Below are positions 25,515 to 35,125 of a DNA stretch of 64,000 nt, in pieces. The translations under genes were made by a program, and so were the position numbers. The DNA lies in contig DATELQ010000162.1 in assembly GCA_035276475.1 (NCBI GenBank), positions 28,050-92,049 of the forward strand, written 5' to 3'. Under the pieces are notes generated by a model, which saw only the letters and a list, made by a program, of their open reading frames with translations, made no database searches and was not told where the DNA came from. Source of the DNA: DATDFB01 sp035276475 (GTDB lineage Bacteria; Acidobacteriota; Thermoanaerobaculia; Gp7-AA8). Each line of letters starts with the position of its first letter. Within the stretch, counting starts at the first letter, position 1.

Positions 25515-27085
25515 AAGTCGACCGAGCCGATCTCCGTGCGCAGGCCCAACGTGTTGAGCACGCGCACCGTCAACCGGTGCCGGTTGTTGCCGAGCTTCGT
25601 CGTGTCCAGTGTGAACTGCCAGCCGGAGTTGAGGCTATTGGCGATGAACGGATAGGCGTTCTGCACGTCCGGCCGCTGGAATCCGTACGCCGCCGGCCCC
25701 ATGAAATTGCCGTCGACGAGGATCTCGACCTGCTGGATGAACGAGCGCTCGCTGATCGCCCATCCCTGGAACGTCACCTTGCCCTTGACGTAGTCGTACG
25801 TCCGCGGCACGTCGATGAAGCCGATCGCTGACGCCACGCGGTCCTCGGCGCACTCGAAGAACACCGGAATGCCGTCGCGGCTCGGCAGCTCCGAGAACGT
25901 CCCCTGCTGATCGCCGACGCGGATCTTCAGCACGTGGTGGCCCGGGTGCACGCCGGACGCGAGCAGCGCGCCGACGTCGAGCGTGAAGAGGAACCCGGCG
26001 CGCGGCGCGTCGGGATAATTCGGATAGAAGCGCTCCACGTCGAAGCGCGTGAGGCCGTAGCAGTTCACGTAGCCGCTGAAGAGGTTCGAGAACGCGCAGT
26101 CGTCGGTCGAGTACCAGCGCACGCCGTCGACGAGCAGCTCGACGTACGAGACGCGGCCGAGGTCCGAGCGCGTGCCGAGGTCGAGCGCCCAGCCGCGCAC
26201 CGGCGTGATGTGCGATTGCGGGTTGACGGCCGGCGAGACCTGCGGCACGTCCTGGCAGCGCGTGCCGTAGAGCACCGCGTCGCGCTGCGGCTCGTCGAGG
26301 TAGCCGAACGGCTTGAGGTTCTGGTTGTCGTTGAAGACCTGCACCTGGCGGCGGCCGATCAGGCGCGACACGCCCAGGCGGTCGGTCGCGCGCACCTCGA
26401 GGAGATGCACGCCGTTCTGGATGCGGGTCGTGTCGATGTTCGCGATGAAGCCGCTGAAGAGCGCGGCGGGGAAGTCGGGGAAGGTGTTGCCGACGTCTGG
26501 GCGCGCGTCGCCGTACATCGCGGTCTGCAGCACGCCGCCGTCGACCCAGACGTCGACGCGGGCGATGCCGTCGGTGTCGGTCGCCCAGCCGACGACCGGG
26601 AAGGAGCCGGCGGCGTTGTAGATCCCGCCGCCGAGATCCGGGATGTCGACCGAGCCGAAGGGCGCCTGGTTGAGCGTGTTGTCGATCGTGATCGTGCGGC
26701 GGCCAAGCTCGGCCGAGTGCCCGTCAGAGAACGTCACCTTCACCATCACCGTGTGCGGCCCGTTGGTGAAGCGGCTGGCCAGGAACCCGGTCTCGAAGCC
26801 GGGGGCGACGTTCTGGATGCCGGGGTAGTTCGGGTAGGCCTCGATGACGTCGATGCGCGGGAGGCCCTTGATCGTCGGGTACTGGAACTGATCGTCGACG
26901 TAGAGCTCGATCTTCGTGACCACGCCGGGGTCGAGGACCCAACCCTTGACCAGGACGACGCCCGATTGCGTGACGGCGGGATCAGGGAAGTCGAGCGCTG
27001 CGATCAGATCGTCGGCATAGGCCGCGGAAGTCAGCAGCGTCGCCAGTGCGGTGAGAACCAGGCAACGAGGAATCCATCTCCACAT
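25484..27085 (-). CDS. Secreted protein with four Ig-like repeats
   Basis: 533 residues with a signal peptide (MWRWIPRCLVLTALATLLTSAAYA) preceded by a strong GGAGG ribosome binding site. The mature chain is four related modules of about 110-130 residues. Each has a GWxxD or GWAIS strand, a VELLVDG/VEILVDG strand, a YGxxRPDV-type loop with AYPN or FPDF, and a final strand like HxLxVRxxDxxG followed by VDN. This is the layout of bacterial Ig-like (Big) domains. The third module has extra Cys (RCQDVPQ, DDCAFSN, YVNCYG) that may form disulfides. It is probably a surface or extracellular structural protein. Confidence 0.7.
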   Translation of the reverse strand: MWRWIPRCLVLTALATLLTSAAYADDLIAALDFPDPAVTQSGVVLVKGWVLDPGVVTKIELYVDDQFQYPTIKGLPRIDVIEAYPNYPGIQNVAPGFETGFLASRFTNGPHTVMVKVTFSDGHSAELGRRTITIDNTLNQAPFGSVDIPDLGGGIYNAAGSFPVVGWATDTDGIARVDVWVDGGVLQTAMYGDARPDVGNTFPDFPAALFSGFIANIDTTRIQNGVHLLEVRATDRLGVSRLIGRRQVQVFNDNQNLKPFGYLDEPQRDAVLYGTRCQDVPQVSPAVNPQSHITPVRGWALDLGTRSDLGRVSYVELLVDGVRWYSTDDCAFSNLFSGYVNCYGLTRFDVERFYPNYPDAPRAGFLFTLDVGALLASGVHPGHHVLKIRVGDQQGTFSELPSRDGIPVFFECAEDRVASAIGFIDVPRTYDYVKGKVTFQGWAISERSFIQQVEILVDGNFMGPAAYGFQRPDVQNAYPFIANSLNSGWQFTLDTTKLGNNRHRLTVRVLNTLGLRTEIGSVDFYVDNLSATP

Positions 27086-27172
27086 AACCCCAACCTCCAA
27101 CCCCGAGAGACGTGTCCGGTACTGACGATCGGTGCGTTCAGAGACGCCGATCCACTTTGTTTCGTGCGAGTT

Positions 27173-27178
27173 TATACT
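27173..27178 (+). promoter_or_regulatory. -10 box TATACT seven bases before a GTG start
   Basis: TATACT (5 of 6) is followed by AACCCGG and then the GTG of the threonine dehydratase-like gene. This spacing places the first transcribed base at the start codon, so the mRNA is probably leaderless. No ribosome binding site is present. Confidence 0.55.
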
Positions 27179-27185
27179 AACCCGG

Positions 27186-28142
27186 GTGAGTTCTTCAAAC
27201 GCCCTGACAGCCCTAGGCCTCGACGACGTTCGGGCCGCGGCGGCGCGGATCCGCGGGCAGATCCACCGGACGCCGCTCCTCCCCAGCCAGTCACTTTCGG
27301 AAAGAATCGGCGCCGAGGTCCGGCTCAAATGCGAGAACCTGCAGCGCGCCGGGTCGTTCAAGGTGCGCGGCGCGATGAACGCGCTGCTGCAGTTATCTGA
27401 GGATGAGCGGCGGCGCGGCGTGGTGGCGTTCTCGTCCGGCAACCACGCGCAGGGCGTTGCGCTCGCCGCGAAGACCCTCGGCGTTCCAGCGACGATCGTG
27501 ATGCCGGAGAACTCCGTCGCCTCGAAGGTGGCGGCGACGCGAGGCTACGGCGCGGAGGTCGTGACGGGCGGCGTGACGGCGGCGACGCGCGACACCGTGG
27601 CGCGGGAGATCGCCGAGCGCACCGGCGCCGCAGTCATCCCGCCGTTCGACGACGAGCGGATCATCGCCGGCGCCGGGACGGTGGGACTGGAGATCGTCGA
27701 GGAGTGGCCGGAGGTCGACGCGATCGTCGTCCCCCTCGGCGGCGGCGGACTCCTGGCCGGAACGGCGCTGGCGTCGACGTCGATGAAGAGCGTCGACGTC
27801 TACGGCGTCGAGCCGCGCGCCGGCAACGACGGCGAGCAGTCGTTCAAGAGCGGCCGCATCGTCACGATCGAGCCGCCGAAGACGATCGCCGACGGCGCGC
27901 GCACGCTGTCGATCGGCGAGCGGAACTTCGCCGTCATCCGCGAGCGCGTGCGCGACGTGGTGAGCGTCGAGGACGACGCGCTCCTCGAGGCAACGAAGTA
28001 CGCGATGTACCGGACGAAGCTGGTGATCGAGCCGACGGGAGCGCTGGGGATCGCGGCGCTGCTGTCTGGTGCGGTGCGCGCGCGCGGCCGTGTGGCTGTC
28101 GTGGTGAGCGGCGGGAACCTGGATTTCTCCTTGCTCTGCTGA
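27186..28142 (+). CDS. PLP-dependent threonine/serine dehydratase or serine racemase-like enzyme
   Basis: A 318-residue fold-type II PLP enzyme. The cofactor Lys is in AGSFKVRGAMNAL, the Asn of SSGNHAQGVA contacts PLP, GGGGLLAGTAL binds the phosphate, and SGGN lies at the C-terminus. It has no ACT-type regulatory domain, so it resembles catabolic threonine dehydratase (TdcB) or serine racemase more than biosynthetic IlvA. The choice of GTG over an ATG 18 codons upstream is backed by the TATACT box just before it, which would leave the longer form untranscribed. It is coupled to rarA by a TGATG overlap. Confidence 0.85.
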   Translation: MSSSNALTALGLDDVRAAAARIRGQIHRTPLLPSQSLSERIGAEVRLKCENLQRAGSFKVRGAMNALLQLSEDERRRGVVAFSSGNHAQGVALAAKTLGVPATIVMPENSVASKVAATRGYGAEVVTGGVTAATRDTVAREIAERTGAAVIPPFDDERIIAGAGTVGLEIVEEWPEVDAIVVPLGGGGLLAGTALASTSMKSVDVYGVEPRAGNDGEQSFKSGRIVTIEPPKTIADGARTLSIGERNFAVIRERVRDVVSVEDDALLEATKYAMYRTKLVIEPTGALGIAALLSGAVRARGRVAVVVSGGNLDFSLLC

Positions 28143-29446
28143 TGAGCCTCTTCCCCGACTTCGAGCCGAAGACGCCGCCCGATGCGCCGCTGCCGGAACG
28201 GTTGCGCCCCGCCTCGCTCGCCGACGTCGTCGGCTTGCACGACCTCCTCGACGAAGGGCGCTTCCTCCGCAACGCCATCGAGAGCGACCGCATCCCCTCG
28301 ATGATTTTCTGGGGCCCGCCGGGCTCTGGAAAGACGACGCTGGCGCGGATCATCGCCAAGTCGACGCGCGCGCGCTTCGTGCCGTTCTCCGCCACGAGCA
28401 CCTCGATCAAGGACATCAAGGCGCTGATGGAGGAGGCGCGCAAGGCCCGCGGCTCGCGCGGGGTGAAGACGATCGTCTTCATCGACGAGATCCATCGCTT
28501 CAACAAGGCCCAGCAGGACGCGTTTCTGCCGTACGTCGAGGCGGGCGACATCGTGCTGATCGGCGCGACGACGGAGAATCCGTCGTTCGAGGTGAACTCG
28601 GCGCTGCTGTCGCGCTGCAAGGTCGTGGTGATCCCGCAGCTGGAGCGCGAGGAGGTGACGACGATCCTCCGCCGCGCGGTGGCCGACCCGTCGGTGCGCA
28701 AGTACAACATCGAGCTCACCGACGACGCGCTCGACTTCATCGCCGCGACGTCGGCCGGCGACGCGCGGCAGGCGCTCAATTCGCTGCAGCTCGTGGTGGA
28801 GACGGCGAGCGAGTCGCCGATCGACGCGAAGAAGGCGACGCAGATTCTGCAGCGCCGGTCGCTGATGTACGACAAAGGCGGCGAGGAGCACTACAACATC
28901 ATCTCCGCGCTGCACAAGTCGCTGCGCAACGGCGACGCCGACGCCGGCGTGTACTGGCTGGTGCGGATGCTCGAGGGCGGCGAAGATCCGCTCTACATCG
29001 CCCGGCGCCTGGTGCGCGCGGCGTCGGAGGACATCGGCAACGCCGACCCGCAGGCGCTGGTGCTGGCGATCGCGGTGCAGCAGACGGTGCACTTCCTCGG
29101 CATGCCCGAGGCGGAGGTGGCGCTCGCGCAGCTAGCCACGTATCTCGCCGCCGCGCCGAAGTCGAACGCGGTCTACGTCGGCTACGGCGAAGCGGTGCGC
29201 GAGGTCCGCCAGGGCGACAACCCGCCCGTCCCGCTCCACATCCGCAACGCGCCGACGCGCCTCATGAAGGATCTCGGCTACGGCCGCGGCTACGAGTACG
29301 CGCACGACTTCGAGGAGCAGACGGCGGCGATGGAGTGCCTGCCGGAGGCGATGGCGGGACGGCGCTTCTACGAGCCGAAGGACGTGGGGGCGGAAGCGGA
29401 GATCAAAGCGCGCCTCGAGCGGATGCGCGAGGCGCGCAAGAAGTAG
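28142..29446 (+). CDS. rarA: Replication-associated recombination protein RarA (MgsA)
   Basis: A 434-residue AAA+ ATPase of the clamp-loader-related RarA/MgsA/WRNIP1 family, which acts at stalled replication forks. Walker A is WGPPGSGKTTLARI (about 56-69), Walker B IVFIDEIHRFNK, sensor 1 GATTENPSFEVNSALLSR with the Arg finger, and the lid holds SAGDARQALN. The C-terminal tetramerisation region (SEDIGNADPQAL, APKSNAVYVGYGEA) is complete. Its ATG shares one base with the upstream stop. The 3' end is three bases from the convergent secreted-protein gene. Confidence 0.92.
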   Translation: MSLFPDFEPKTPPDAPLPERLRPASLADVVGLHDLLDEGRFLRNAIESDRIPSMIFWGPPGSGKTTLARIIAKSTRARFVPFSATSTSIKDIKALMEEARKARGSRGVKTIVFIDEIHRFNKAQQDAFLPYVEAGDIVLIGATTENPSFEVNSALLSRCKVVVIPQLEREEVTTILRRAVADPSVRKYNIELTDDALDFIAATSAGDARQALNSLQLVVETASESPIDAKKATQILQRRSLMYDKGGEEHYNIISALHKSLRNGDADAGVYWLVRMLEGGEDPLYIARRLVRAASEDIGNADPQALVLAIAVQQTVHFLGMPEAEVALAQLATYLAAAPKSNAVYVGYGEAVREVRQGDNPPVPLHIRNAPTRLMKDLGYGRGYEYAHDFEEQTAAMECLPEAMAGRRFYEPKDVGAEAEIKARLERMREARKK

Positions 29447-29449
29447 CGG

Positions 29450-30010
29450 TTATCCGAGAAGGTGCAGGCGGATCTCGCTCTCGTTCGTGTCGGCTTTGGC
29501 GACGACGCGGACGTGGTCGACTTTGCGGCCGTCGCGGAAGTCGAGGAGCGAGTAGGTGCCGGTGCGGTGCACGTGGTCGTTGAAGTCGACGACCTGCGTG
29601 TCGCCGTTCTCGAAGACGACCTCGGCGAAGCTGACCTGCGCGGCGCCGCGGTCGATCTGCATGAGGAGCCCGGTGCCACGGCGATCGACGTTCATGGTGA
29701 AGTCGGTCCAGCCGTCGTCGCGGTCGAGAACTTCCGCAGAGGTCCACGGCCGCGCCGCGGGCGGCGGCAGCGTGGCGATGACGGCGGCGGTGAAGACGAC
29801 CGGCGCGAGGTAGACGCGCGGCGCGACCCGAACGGCGACGGCAGGCGTGCGCACGACGACGGCCGGCAGCGTGCGGTGCAGCGGGAATCCTCGATGGACG
29901 ACGACGGTGGTGCGATGCGGTCCGCGGTGCACGACGCGAACGCGCGCGGCATCAGCGGCCGGGATGGACAGAGTGGCGACGACCAGGGCTAGAGCAAATC
30001 CCTTCTTCAC
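29450..30010 (-). CDS. Small secreted protein, unknown function
   Basis: 186 residues starting with GTG directly after a strong AAGGAGGGG ribosome binding site. A signal peptide (MKKGFALALVVATLSIPAADA) leads into a His/Arg/Val-rich stretch (VHRGPHRTTVVVHRGFPLHR). A beta-rich C-terminal part (VSFAEVVFENGDTQVVDFND, VRVVAKADTNESEIRLHLLG) follows and looks like a small sandwich domain. I do not recognise the family. It should be periplasmic. The thioesterase gene follows on the same strand 66 bases away. Confidence 0.6.
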   Translation of the reverse strand: MKKGFALALVVATLSIPAADAARVRVVHRGPHRTTVVVHRGFPLHRTLPAVVVRTPAVAVRVAPRVYLAPVVFTAAVIATLPPPAARPWTSAEVLDRDDGWTDFTMNVDRRGTGLLMQIDRGAAQVSFAEVVFENGDTQVVDFNDHVHRTGTYSLLDFRDGRKVDHVRVVAKADTNESEIRLHLLG

Positions 30011-30076
30011 AAGTCCCCTCCTTGTTTTGTTGGAGGATTAGATTGTAGGAGAGGGCGGGCGTTTACAGGCGGGGAC

Positions 30077-30454
30077 TCATCCGATCGGCTTCGGCTTCCG
30101 GTCCTCGCCGAGGTTCACATACACCACCTGCGCTTCCGTCACCGTCACGCGGCGGTGGGGCGTGCGGATCGCCTCCACCGTCACCTTCGTCGTGATCGAC
30201 GTCGTGCCGATCTTCAGCGTCTCCGTCCAGAAGCTCACCAGGTCGCCGACGAAGACCGGCTCGTGGAAGACCACGCGGTCCATCGACACCGTCACCATGA
30301 ACTGCAGGCCTTGCCGGCGCGCTTCGATCGCGCCGGCTTGGTCGATGTACGACAGGATCACGCCGCCGAAGATCGTGCCGTGCGCGTTCGTGTCCCGCGG
30401 CATCATCAGCACGCGGATGGCCGGCTCATTCCACTTCGGCAGAATCTCTGCCAC
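30077..30454 (-). CDS. Hotdog-fold acyl-CoA thioesterase (YciA-like)
   Basis: A 125-residue single hotdog domain. The motif RDTNAHGTIFGGVILSYIDQAGAIEA (split here as NAHGTIFGG and YIDQAGAIEA) carries the conserved Asn and Asp of YciA/ACOT-type thioesterases, which hydrolyse acyl-CoA to free acid and CoA in the cytoplasm. FHEPVFVGDLVSFW and TVTEAQVVYV are further family strands. The GTG start lies two bases after the stop of the PpiD-like gene, so the two share a transcript. Acyl chain specificity is unknown. Confidence 0.85.
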   Translation of the reverse strand: MAEILPKWNEPAIRVLMMPRDTNAHGTIFGGVILSYIDQAGAIEARRQGLQFMVTVSMDRVVFHEPVFVGDLVSFWTETLKIGTTSITTKVTVEAIRTPHRRVTVTEAQVVYVNLGEDRKPKPIG

Positions 30455-30456
30455 CG

Positions 30457-32415
30457 CTACCCCGCCTGCTGCGGCCCGCCGCTCTGCTGCTGTTGCATGT
30501 ACTTCTGGTTGATGTCGATCTTCGAGTTCTTGCGCAGCCGCGTCAGCAGCGACGAGCGGAGATTGCGCGCTTCCTGCTGGCGCATCATGTCGCTGTAGGC
30601 CGCGCCGTGCTCGGCGAGGTCCTTCGCGTCCACCTTCTTCTGCTCCGTCACCTGCAGCGCCACCGCGCCGTCGTTCACGACGATCGGGCCGGCGAGCTGG
30701 CCGATGGGCGTGCCGAACGCCGCCTGGATCAGCGCCGTCGTGTCGCCGCTGAACCCACTGATGAACCCGAGACGCGTCACCGTGCTGTCGGCCGCGGTGA
30801 GGCCGAGCTTCTTCGCCACCTCGTCGACATTCGGCGCCGGCAGCGCCTTCGCCAGCGCGTCCTTCGCCGCCTGGCGGGCCTTCTCCGAGCGCGCGTCCGC
30901 TTCCACGCGGCCGCGGATCTCGTCGAGCGCCGTCACGCCGGCGGGGCGCACACCGTAGAGATACGGAATGGCCGGGCCGCGCTGCGTGCCGACCACCTGG
31001 TCGCCGACGTCGCCCTGCTTCGCGCCGAACGCCCACTGCGAGAGCGGGGCGTTGTTGCCGAGGCCGGGGATCGCTTCGTTCTTGGCAAACCACTGCGTGT
31101 CGTTCGCGCTCACCTTGTCGTTCGCCAGCGCCGTGAACTCCTGCGGCGTCTTCGGCTTCTGGGCCTTCGTGCGCTGCAGCACCCGGGCGATCTCTTCGCG
31201 GGCGATGTCGCGCGAGCGCTCGTCGGCGAACTGCTGCGACAGCATCGGCTTCACTTCCTCGAACGAGCGGGTGCCGGCCGGCCGGCGCTCCAGCACCTTG
31301 ATGATGTGGTAGCCGAACTCTTTCGAGCGGAGCGGATCGCTGATCGTGTTGAGGGGGATCGAGAACGCTGCCGTGTTGAACGGCTCGACCGTCGAGCCCT
31401 GATCGACGAAGCCCATGTCGCCGCCCTTGCTGGCTGACGACGGATCGGCGGAATTCGCCTGCGCCAGTGCGGCGAAGTCGGCGCCGCCGCGGAGCTGCTT
31501 CACGATCGACTCGGCCTTCGCCTTCGCCGCCGCGTCGACCTCGGGCGCAGCGCCCGGATCGACCTTGATCAGAATGTGGAGGATGCGCGCCTGCGCGGGA
31601 TGCTTGAACTGGTCCTGCGTCGCGTCGTAGCGCTTGTGGAGCTCCGCGTCCGTCGGATTGATCTGCGAGCGGATGCGGGCGAAGTCGGCGATGAGGTACT
31701 TGAGCGCCCGCTGCTCGCCGTGCATGTACTTCGTCTGGTTCGCTTTGTAGTAGGCCTCGACTTCCTGCGGCGTCACATTGACGAGCGCCGACATCCGGCT
31801 GGCCGGGTAGAGCACGTAGCGGATCTTGGCGTTCTCCGTCGTGCGGCGGTACTCCGCCTCGGCGGCCTTCGGGGCGACGATCACCGAGTTCGTCAGCGCG
31901 CTCTCGATCTTCTGGAGCGTGATCTCGCGCGCGAGCTCGTCCTCGAACTCGGCGGGGGAGGAAAAGCCCATCGCGCCGGTGACGTAGCGGTTGTAGAGCT
32001 CGTCGCCGACGAACTTGCCGTCGGGGTTCAGCGTCGGGATCTCCAGGATCTTGGCGCGAACCTCGTCGGGCGTGGCGGTGAGGTGCAGCCGCGTCGCCTC
32101 CTGCATCAGGAGGTGCTGGTCGATGAGCGCGTCGAGAGCCTGCTTGCCGAGTCCGAGCGCCTGGATGGCGTCGGGCGTGAGCGACTGCCGGTAGATCTGC
32201 TCGTACTGCTTCTGCATGTAGAAGAGAGCGCGCTCGTACTCGCGCGCGGAGATCGTCTCGCCGTTCACGCGCGCGACGTAGGAACGGTCTTCGGCGGCGC
32301 CGCCGCCGGCACCGCCGGCCCCCCAGTCGACGAAGATGAAGAGGATGAAGACCGCCACGACGGCGACCAAGATCCACTTGAGCTGCGAAAAGCTGTCGCG
32401 CATTAACTTGAGCAT
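30457..32415 (-). CDS. ppiD: PpiD-like membrane-anchored peptidyl-prolyl isomerase
   Basis: At 652 residues this matches PpiD: a short cytoplasmic N-terminus, one membrane helix (WILVAVVAVFILFIFVDW), a SurA_N-type chaperone region (VNGETISAREYERAL, ALDALIDQHLLMQEA), one parvulin domain (ARILHILIKV, KGGDMGFVDQGS, EFGYHIIKVLERRPAG) and a helical C-terminal chaperone lobe. It should help fold proteins leaving the Sec translocon in the periplasm. The chosen ATG has GAGG upstream; an earlier frame start adds 16 unrelated residues. The gene is divergent from the rod-shape locus. Confidence 0.85.
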   Translation of the reverse strand: MLKLMRDSFSQLKWILVAVVAVFILFIFVDWGAGGAGGGAAEDRSYVARVNGETISAREYERALFYMQKQYEQIYRQSLTPDAIQALGLGKQALDALIDQHLLMQEATRLHLTATPDEVRAKILEIPTLNPDGKFVGDELYNRYVTGAMGFSSPAEFEDELAREITLQKIESALTNSVIVAPKAAEAEYRRTTENAKIRYVLYPASRMSALVNVTPQEVEAYYKANQTKYMHGEQRALKYLIADFARIRSQINPTDAELHKRYDATQDQFKHPAQARILHILIKVDPGAAPEVDAAAKAKAESIVKQLRGGADFAALAQANSADPSSASKGGDMGFVDQGSTVEPFNTAAFSIPLNTISDPLRSKEFGYHIIKVLERRPAGTRSFEEVKPMLSQQFADERSRDIAREEIARVLQRTKAQKPKTPQEFTALANDKVSANDTQWFAKNEAIPGLGNNAPLSQWAFGAKQGDVGDQVVGTQRGPAIPYLYGVRPAGVTALDEIRGRVEADARSEKARQAAKDALAKALPAPNVDEVAKKLGLTAADSTVTRLGFISGFSGDTTALIQAAFGTPIGQLAGPIVVNDGAVALQVTEQKKVDAKDLAEHGAAYSDMMRQQEARNLRSSLLTRLRKNSKIDINQKYMQQQQSGGPQQAG

Positions 32416-32455
32416 GAAGACTGAAACCTCTGTTGTGTTTGATGGAATTGTCGGA

Positions 32456-32480
32456 GGGCGCACGCCGTGCGCGCACCTAC
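32456..32480. repeat. REP-like palindrome, copy 1
   Basis: The core GCGCACG-C-CGTGCGC is a perfect 7-bp inverted repeat around one base, within GGGCGCACGCCGTGCGC followed by GCACCTAC. A second copy in opposite orientation lies at the end of mreB with the same core and a CCTAC flank. It sits between the divergent ppiD and FecR-like genes. Confidence 0.6.
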
Positions 32481-32569
32481 CGGCGGTGTGAGCGCTAAAA
32501 AACGCGGCAGTTTACCTATTCCCGTCGTGCCCGCGCAAATGCATGCTATAAACTCGCGACCCGAGCGCA

Positions 32570-34006
32570 ATGGCCAAGAAGAGACACGTCGCCGGCGCCG
32601 ACATCGATTGGTATCTCATTTCGATCGAGCGGCTCAAGCAGATCGGCCTGGTCATTCTTCTCCTGATCCTGGGCGCCGGCGGCTGGTGGTACTGGAGCCA
32701 TCAGAAAGCGAATCCGAAATCTGCGGCCGAGGCTGCCATCTCGGATGCGCGGGACGCGCTCAACTCCTTGGCAGCGTCGAAGGACTTCCAGGGCCACCGC
32801 AGCGAGTTCGACCGCGCCCAGAAGCGCCTCGATGAGGCCAACTCCCTCCTCGGGTCCGGCCGCTTCGTCGACGCGCAGAGCGCCGCCGTGGAGTCGCAGA
32901 CCATCAGCCGCTCCGCGCTGAGTGGCGGCGGCGAGCGCGAGGCCGACGCCCAGTTCATCTCCACCGAAGGCGACGTGCAGTATCAGAAGTCGTCGACGTC
33001 CGACTGGAAGCGGGCCGAGCCGCGCACCGCGCTCTTCAACGGCGACTGGGTGAAGACCTCGGAGAAGTCGTCGGCCGAGCTCATCTTCTCGAACCTCTCG
33101 CGTTACACCATCGGCCCGAACGCGCTCCTCGAGATCTACGCGCAGTTCAACCCCGCTACGTCGAAGAAGAGCAACTCCGTGCAGATGAAAGTCGGCTCCG
33201 TCGAGGTAGCGACGACCGACGACGCGTCGACCGTGCGCACGCCGGTGAGCCAGATCGTCGTCGACTCGGAGTCGCAGGCGCAGGTCGGCGTCGACCAGAG
33301 CCAGGCCACGGCCGTCGTCACGACGAAGGGCACCTCCTCGGTGACGTCCACCGCGGGCGGCGAAGCGGTGAAGGTCGCGAGCGGCGAGAAAGTCGTCGCC
33401 TCGCCGCAGGCCGCGCTCTCGCCGGTCAAGAAAGTCTCGCCGCCGCCGATGCTCGGCACGCCGGCGGACAACCAGATCTTCTCCGCGGGCGAGACGAAGG
33501 TCGACTTCGCCTGGGAGGCGGTGCCCGGCGCGACCGGCTACATCCTGCAGGTCTCGCGCTCGCGGTTGTTCGCGTCCCTGGAGATCAACTCGCGGCGGCA
33601 GAAGAACACGGCCAAGGCGAACCTCACCGGCGAGGGGGCGTTCTACTGGCGCGTGGCCTCGGTCGGCGCCGACGGCGATCCCGGCCCCTTCTCGGCCTTC
33701 CGGCGCTTCCGCGCCACCGGCACCGGCCGTGAGGCCGGCACCGCAGCGAGCTCGCAGGCGCCGCCGCCGCCGCTCACGCTCAAGCGCCCCTACCCGATCG
33801 GCGGTCCGTTCTACATGATCGAGGGGCAGACCGAGCCCGGCGCGACGGTGCTGATCAACGACGAAGAGGTCGACGTCGACTCCAGCGGCCACTTCAAGAA
33901 GCTCGTCAGCTTCAACAAGGTCGGGCGGAACGTGGTGGTCGTGAAGGCGATCAATGCGGCCGGCAAACAGCAAGTACAATCCGAGACGGTGCTGGTGGAA
34001 GAGTAA
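32570..34006 (+). CDS. Membrane-anchored FecR-domain protein upstream of mreB
   Basis: A 478-residue protein with a short N-terminal cytoplasmic part, one membrane helix (IGLVILLLILGAGGWWYW), then a helical stretch. Next is a FecR-type domain (AQFISTEGDVQYQ, RTALFNGDWVKTSEKSSAELIFSN, TAGGEAVKVASGEKVVA), a fibronectin-like strand set (VDFAWEAVPGATGYILQVS, FYWRVASVG), and a final beta domain (GGPFYMIEGQTEPGATVLIND). FecR domains outside iron signalling often occur in envelope proteins that bind glycans or other proteins. The gene lies 33 bases before mreB, which hints at an envelope or morphogenesis role. A TATAAA box lies 17 bases before the ATG. Confidence 0.75.
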   Translation: MAKKRHVAGADIDWYLISIERLKQIGLVILLLILGAGGWWYWSHQKANPKSAAEAAISDARDALNSLAASKDFQGHRSEFDRAQKRLDEANSLLGSGRFVDAQSAAVESQTISRSALSGGGEREADAQFISTEGDVQYQKSSTSDWKRAEPRTALFNGDWVKTSEKSSAELIFSNLSRYTIGPNALLEIYAQFNPATSKKSNSVQMKVGSVEVATTDDASTVRTPVSQIVVDSESQAQVGVDQSQATAVVTTKGTSSVTSTAGGEAVKVASGEKVVASPQAALSPVKKVSPPPMLGTPADNQIFSAGETKVDFAWEAVPGATGYILQVSRSRLFASLEINSRRQKNTAKANLTGEGAFYWRVASVGADGDPGPFSAFRRFRATGTGREAGTAASSQAPPPPLTLKRPYPIGGPFYMIEGQTEPGATVLINDEEVDVDSSGHFKKLVSFNKVGRNVVVVKAINAAGKQQVQSETVLVEE

Positions 34007-34039
34007 TTGCAGACCGGGCCGTGAGGAATCGATCAACGA

Positions 34040-35061
<1,022 letters not shown>

Positions 35062-35065
<4 letters not shown>

Positions 35066-35084
35066 GGGCGCACGGCGTGCGCCC
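35062..35084. repeat. REP-like palindrome, copy 2
   Basis: GGGCGCACG-G-CGTGCGCCC is a perfect 9-bp inverted repeat around one base. It overlaps the mreB stop codon (GTAGGGG...). It is the same core as the copy near 32465, in the opposite orientation. In the mRNA it would form a strong hairpin between mreB and mreC, which could lower expression of the downstream genes relative to mreB or protect the mreB 3' end. It has no T tract, so it is not an intrinsic terminator. Confidence 0.65.
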
Positions 35085-35125
35085 AAGACTGGCAACAAAC
35101 CTGCTCAGCAGACGCGCTTAGAACC

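Noticed and set aside
27704..28141. N-terminal extension of RarA
   Set aside because: It overlaps the dehydratase-like gene in another frame and is Arg-rich; RarA starts at the ATG sharing a base with that stop.
30077..32476. A 799-codon frame ending in the thioesterase
   Set aside because: The upstream part is a shadow of the PpiD-like gene; the thioesterase starts at the GTG after that gene's stop.
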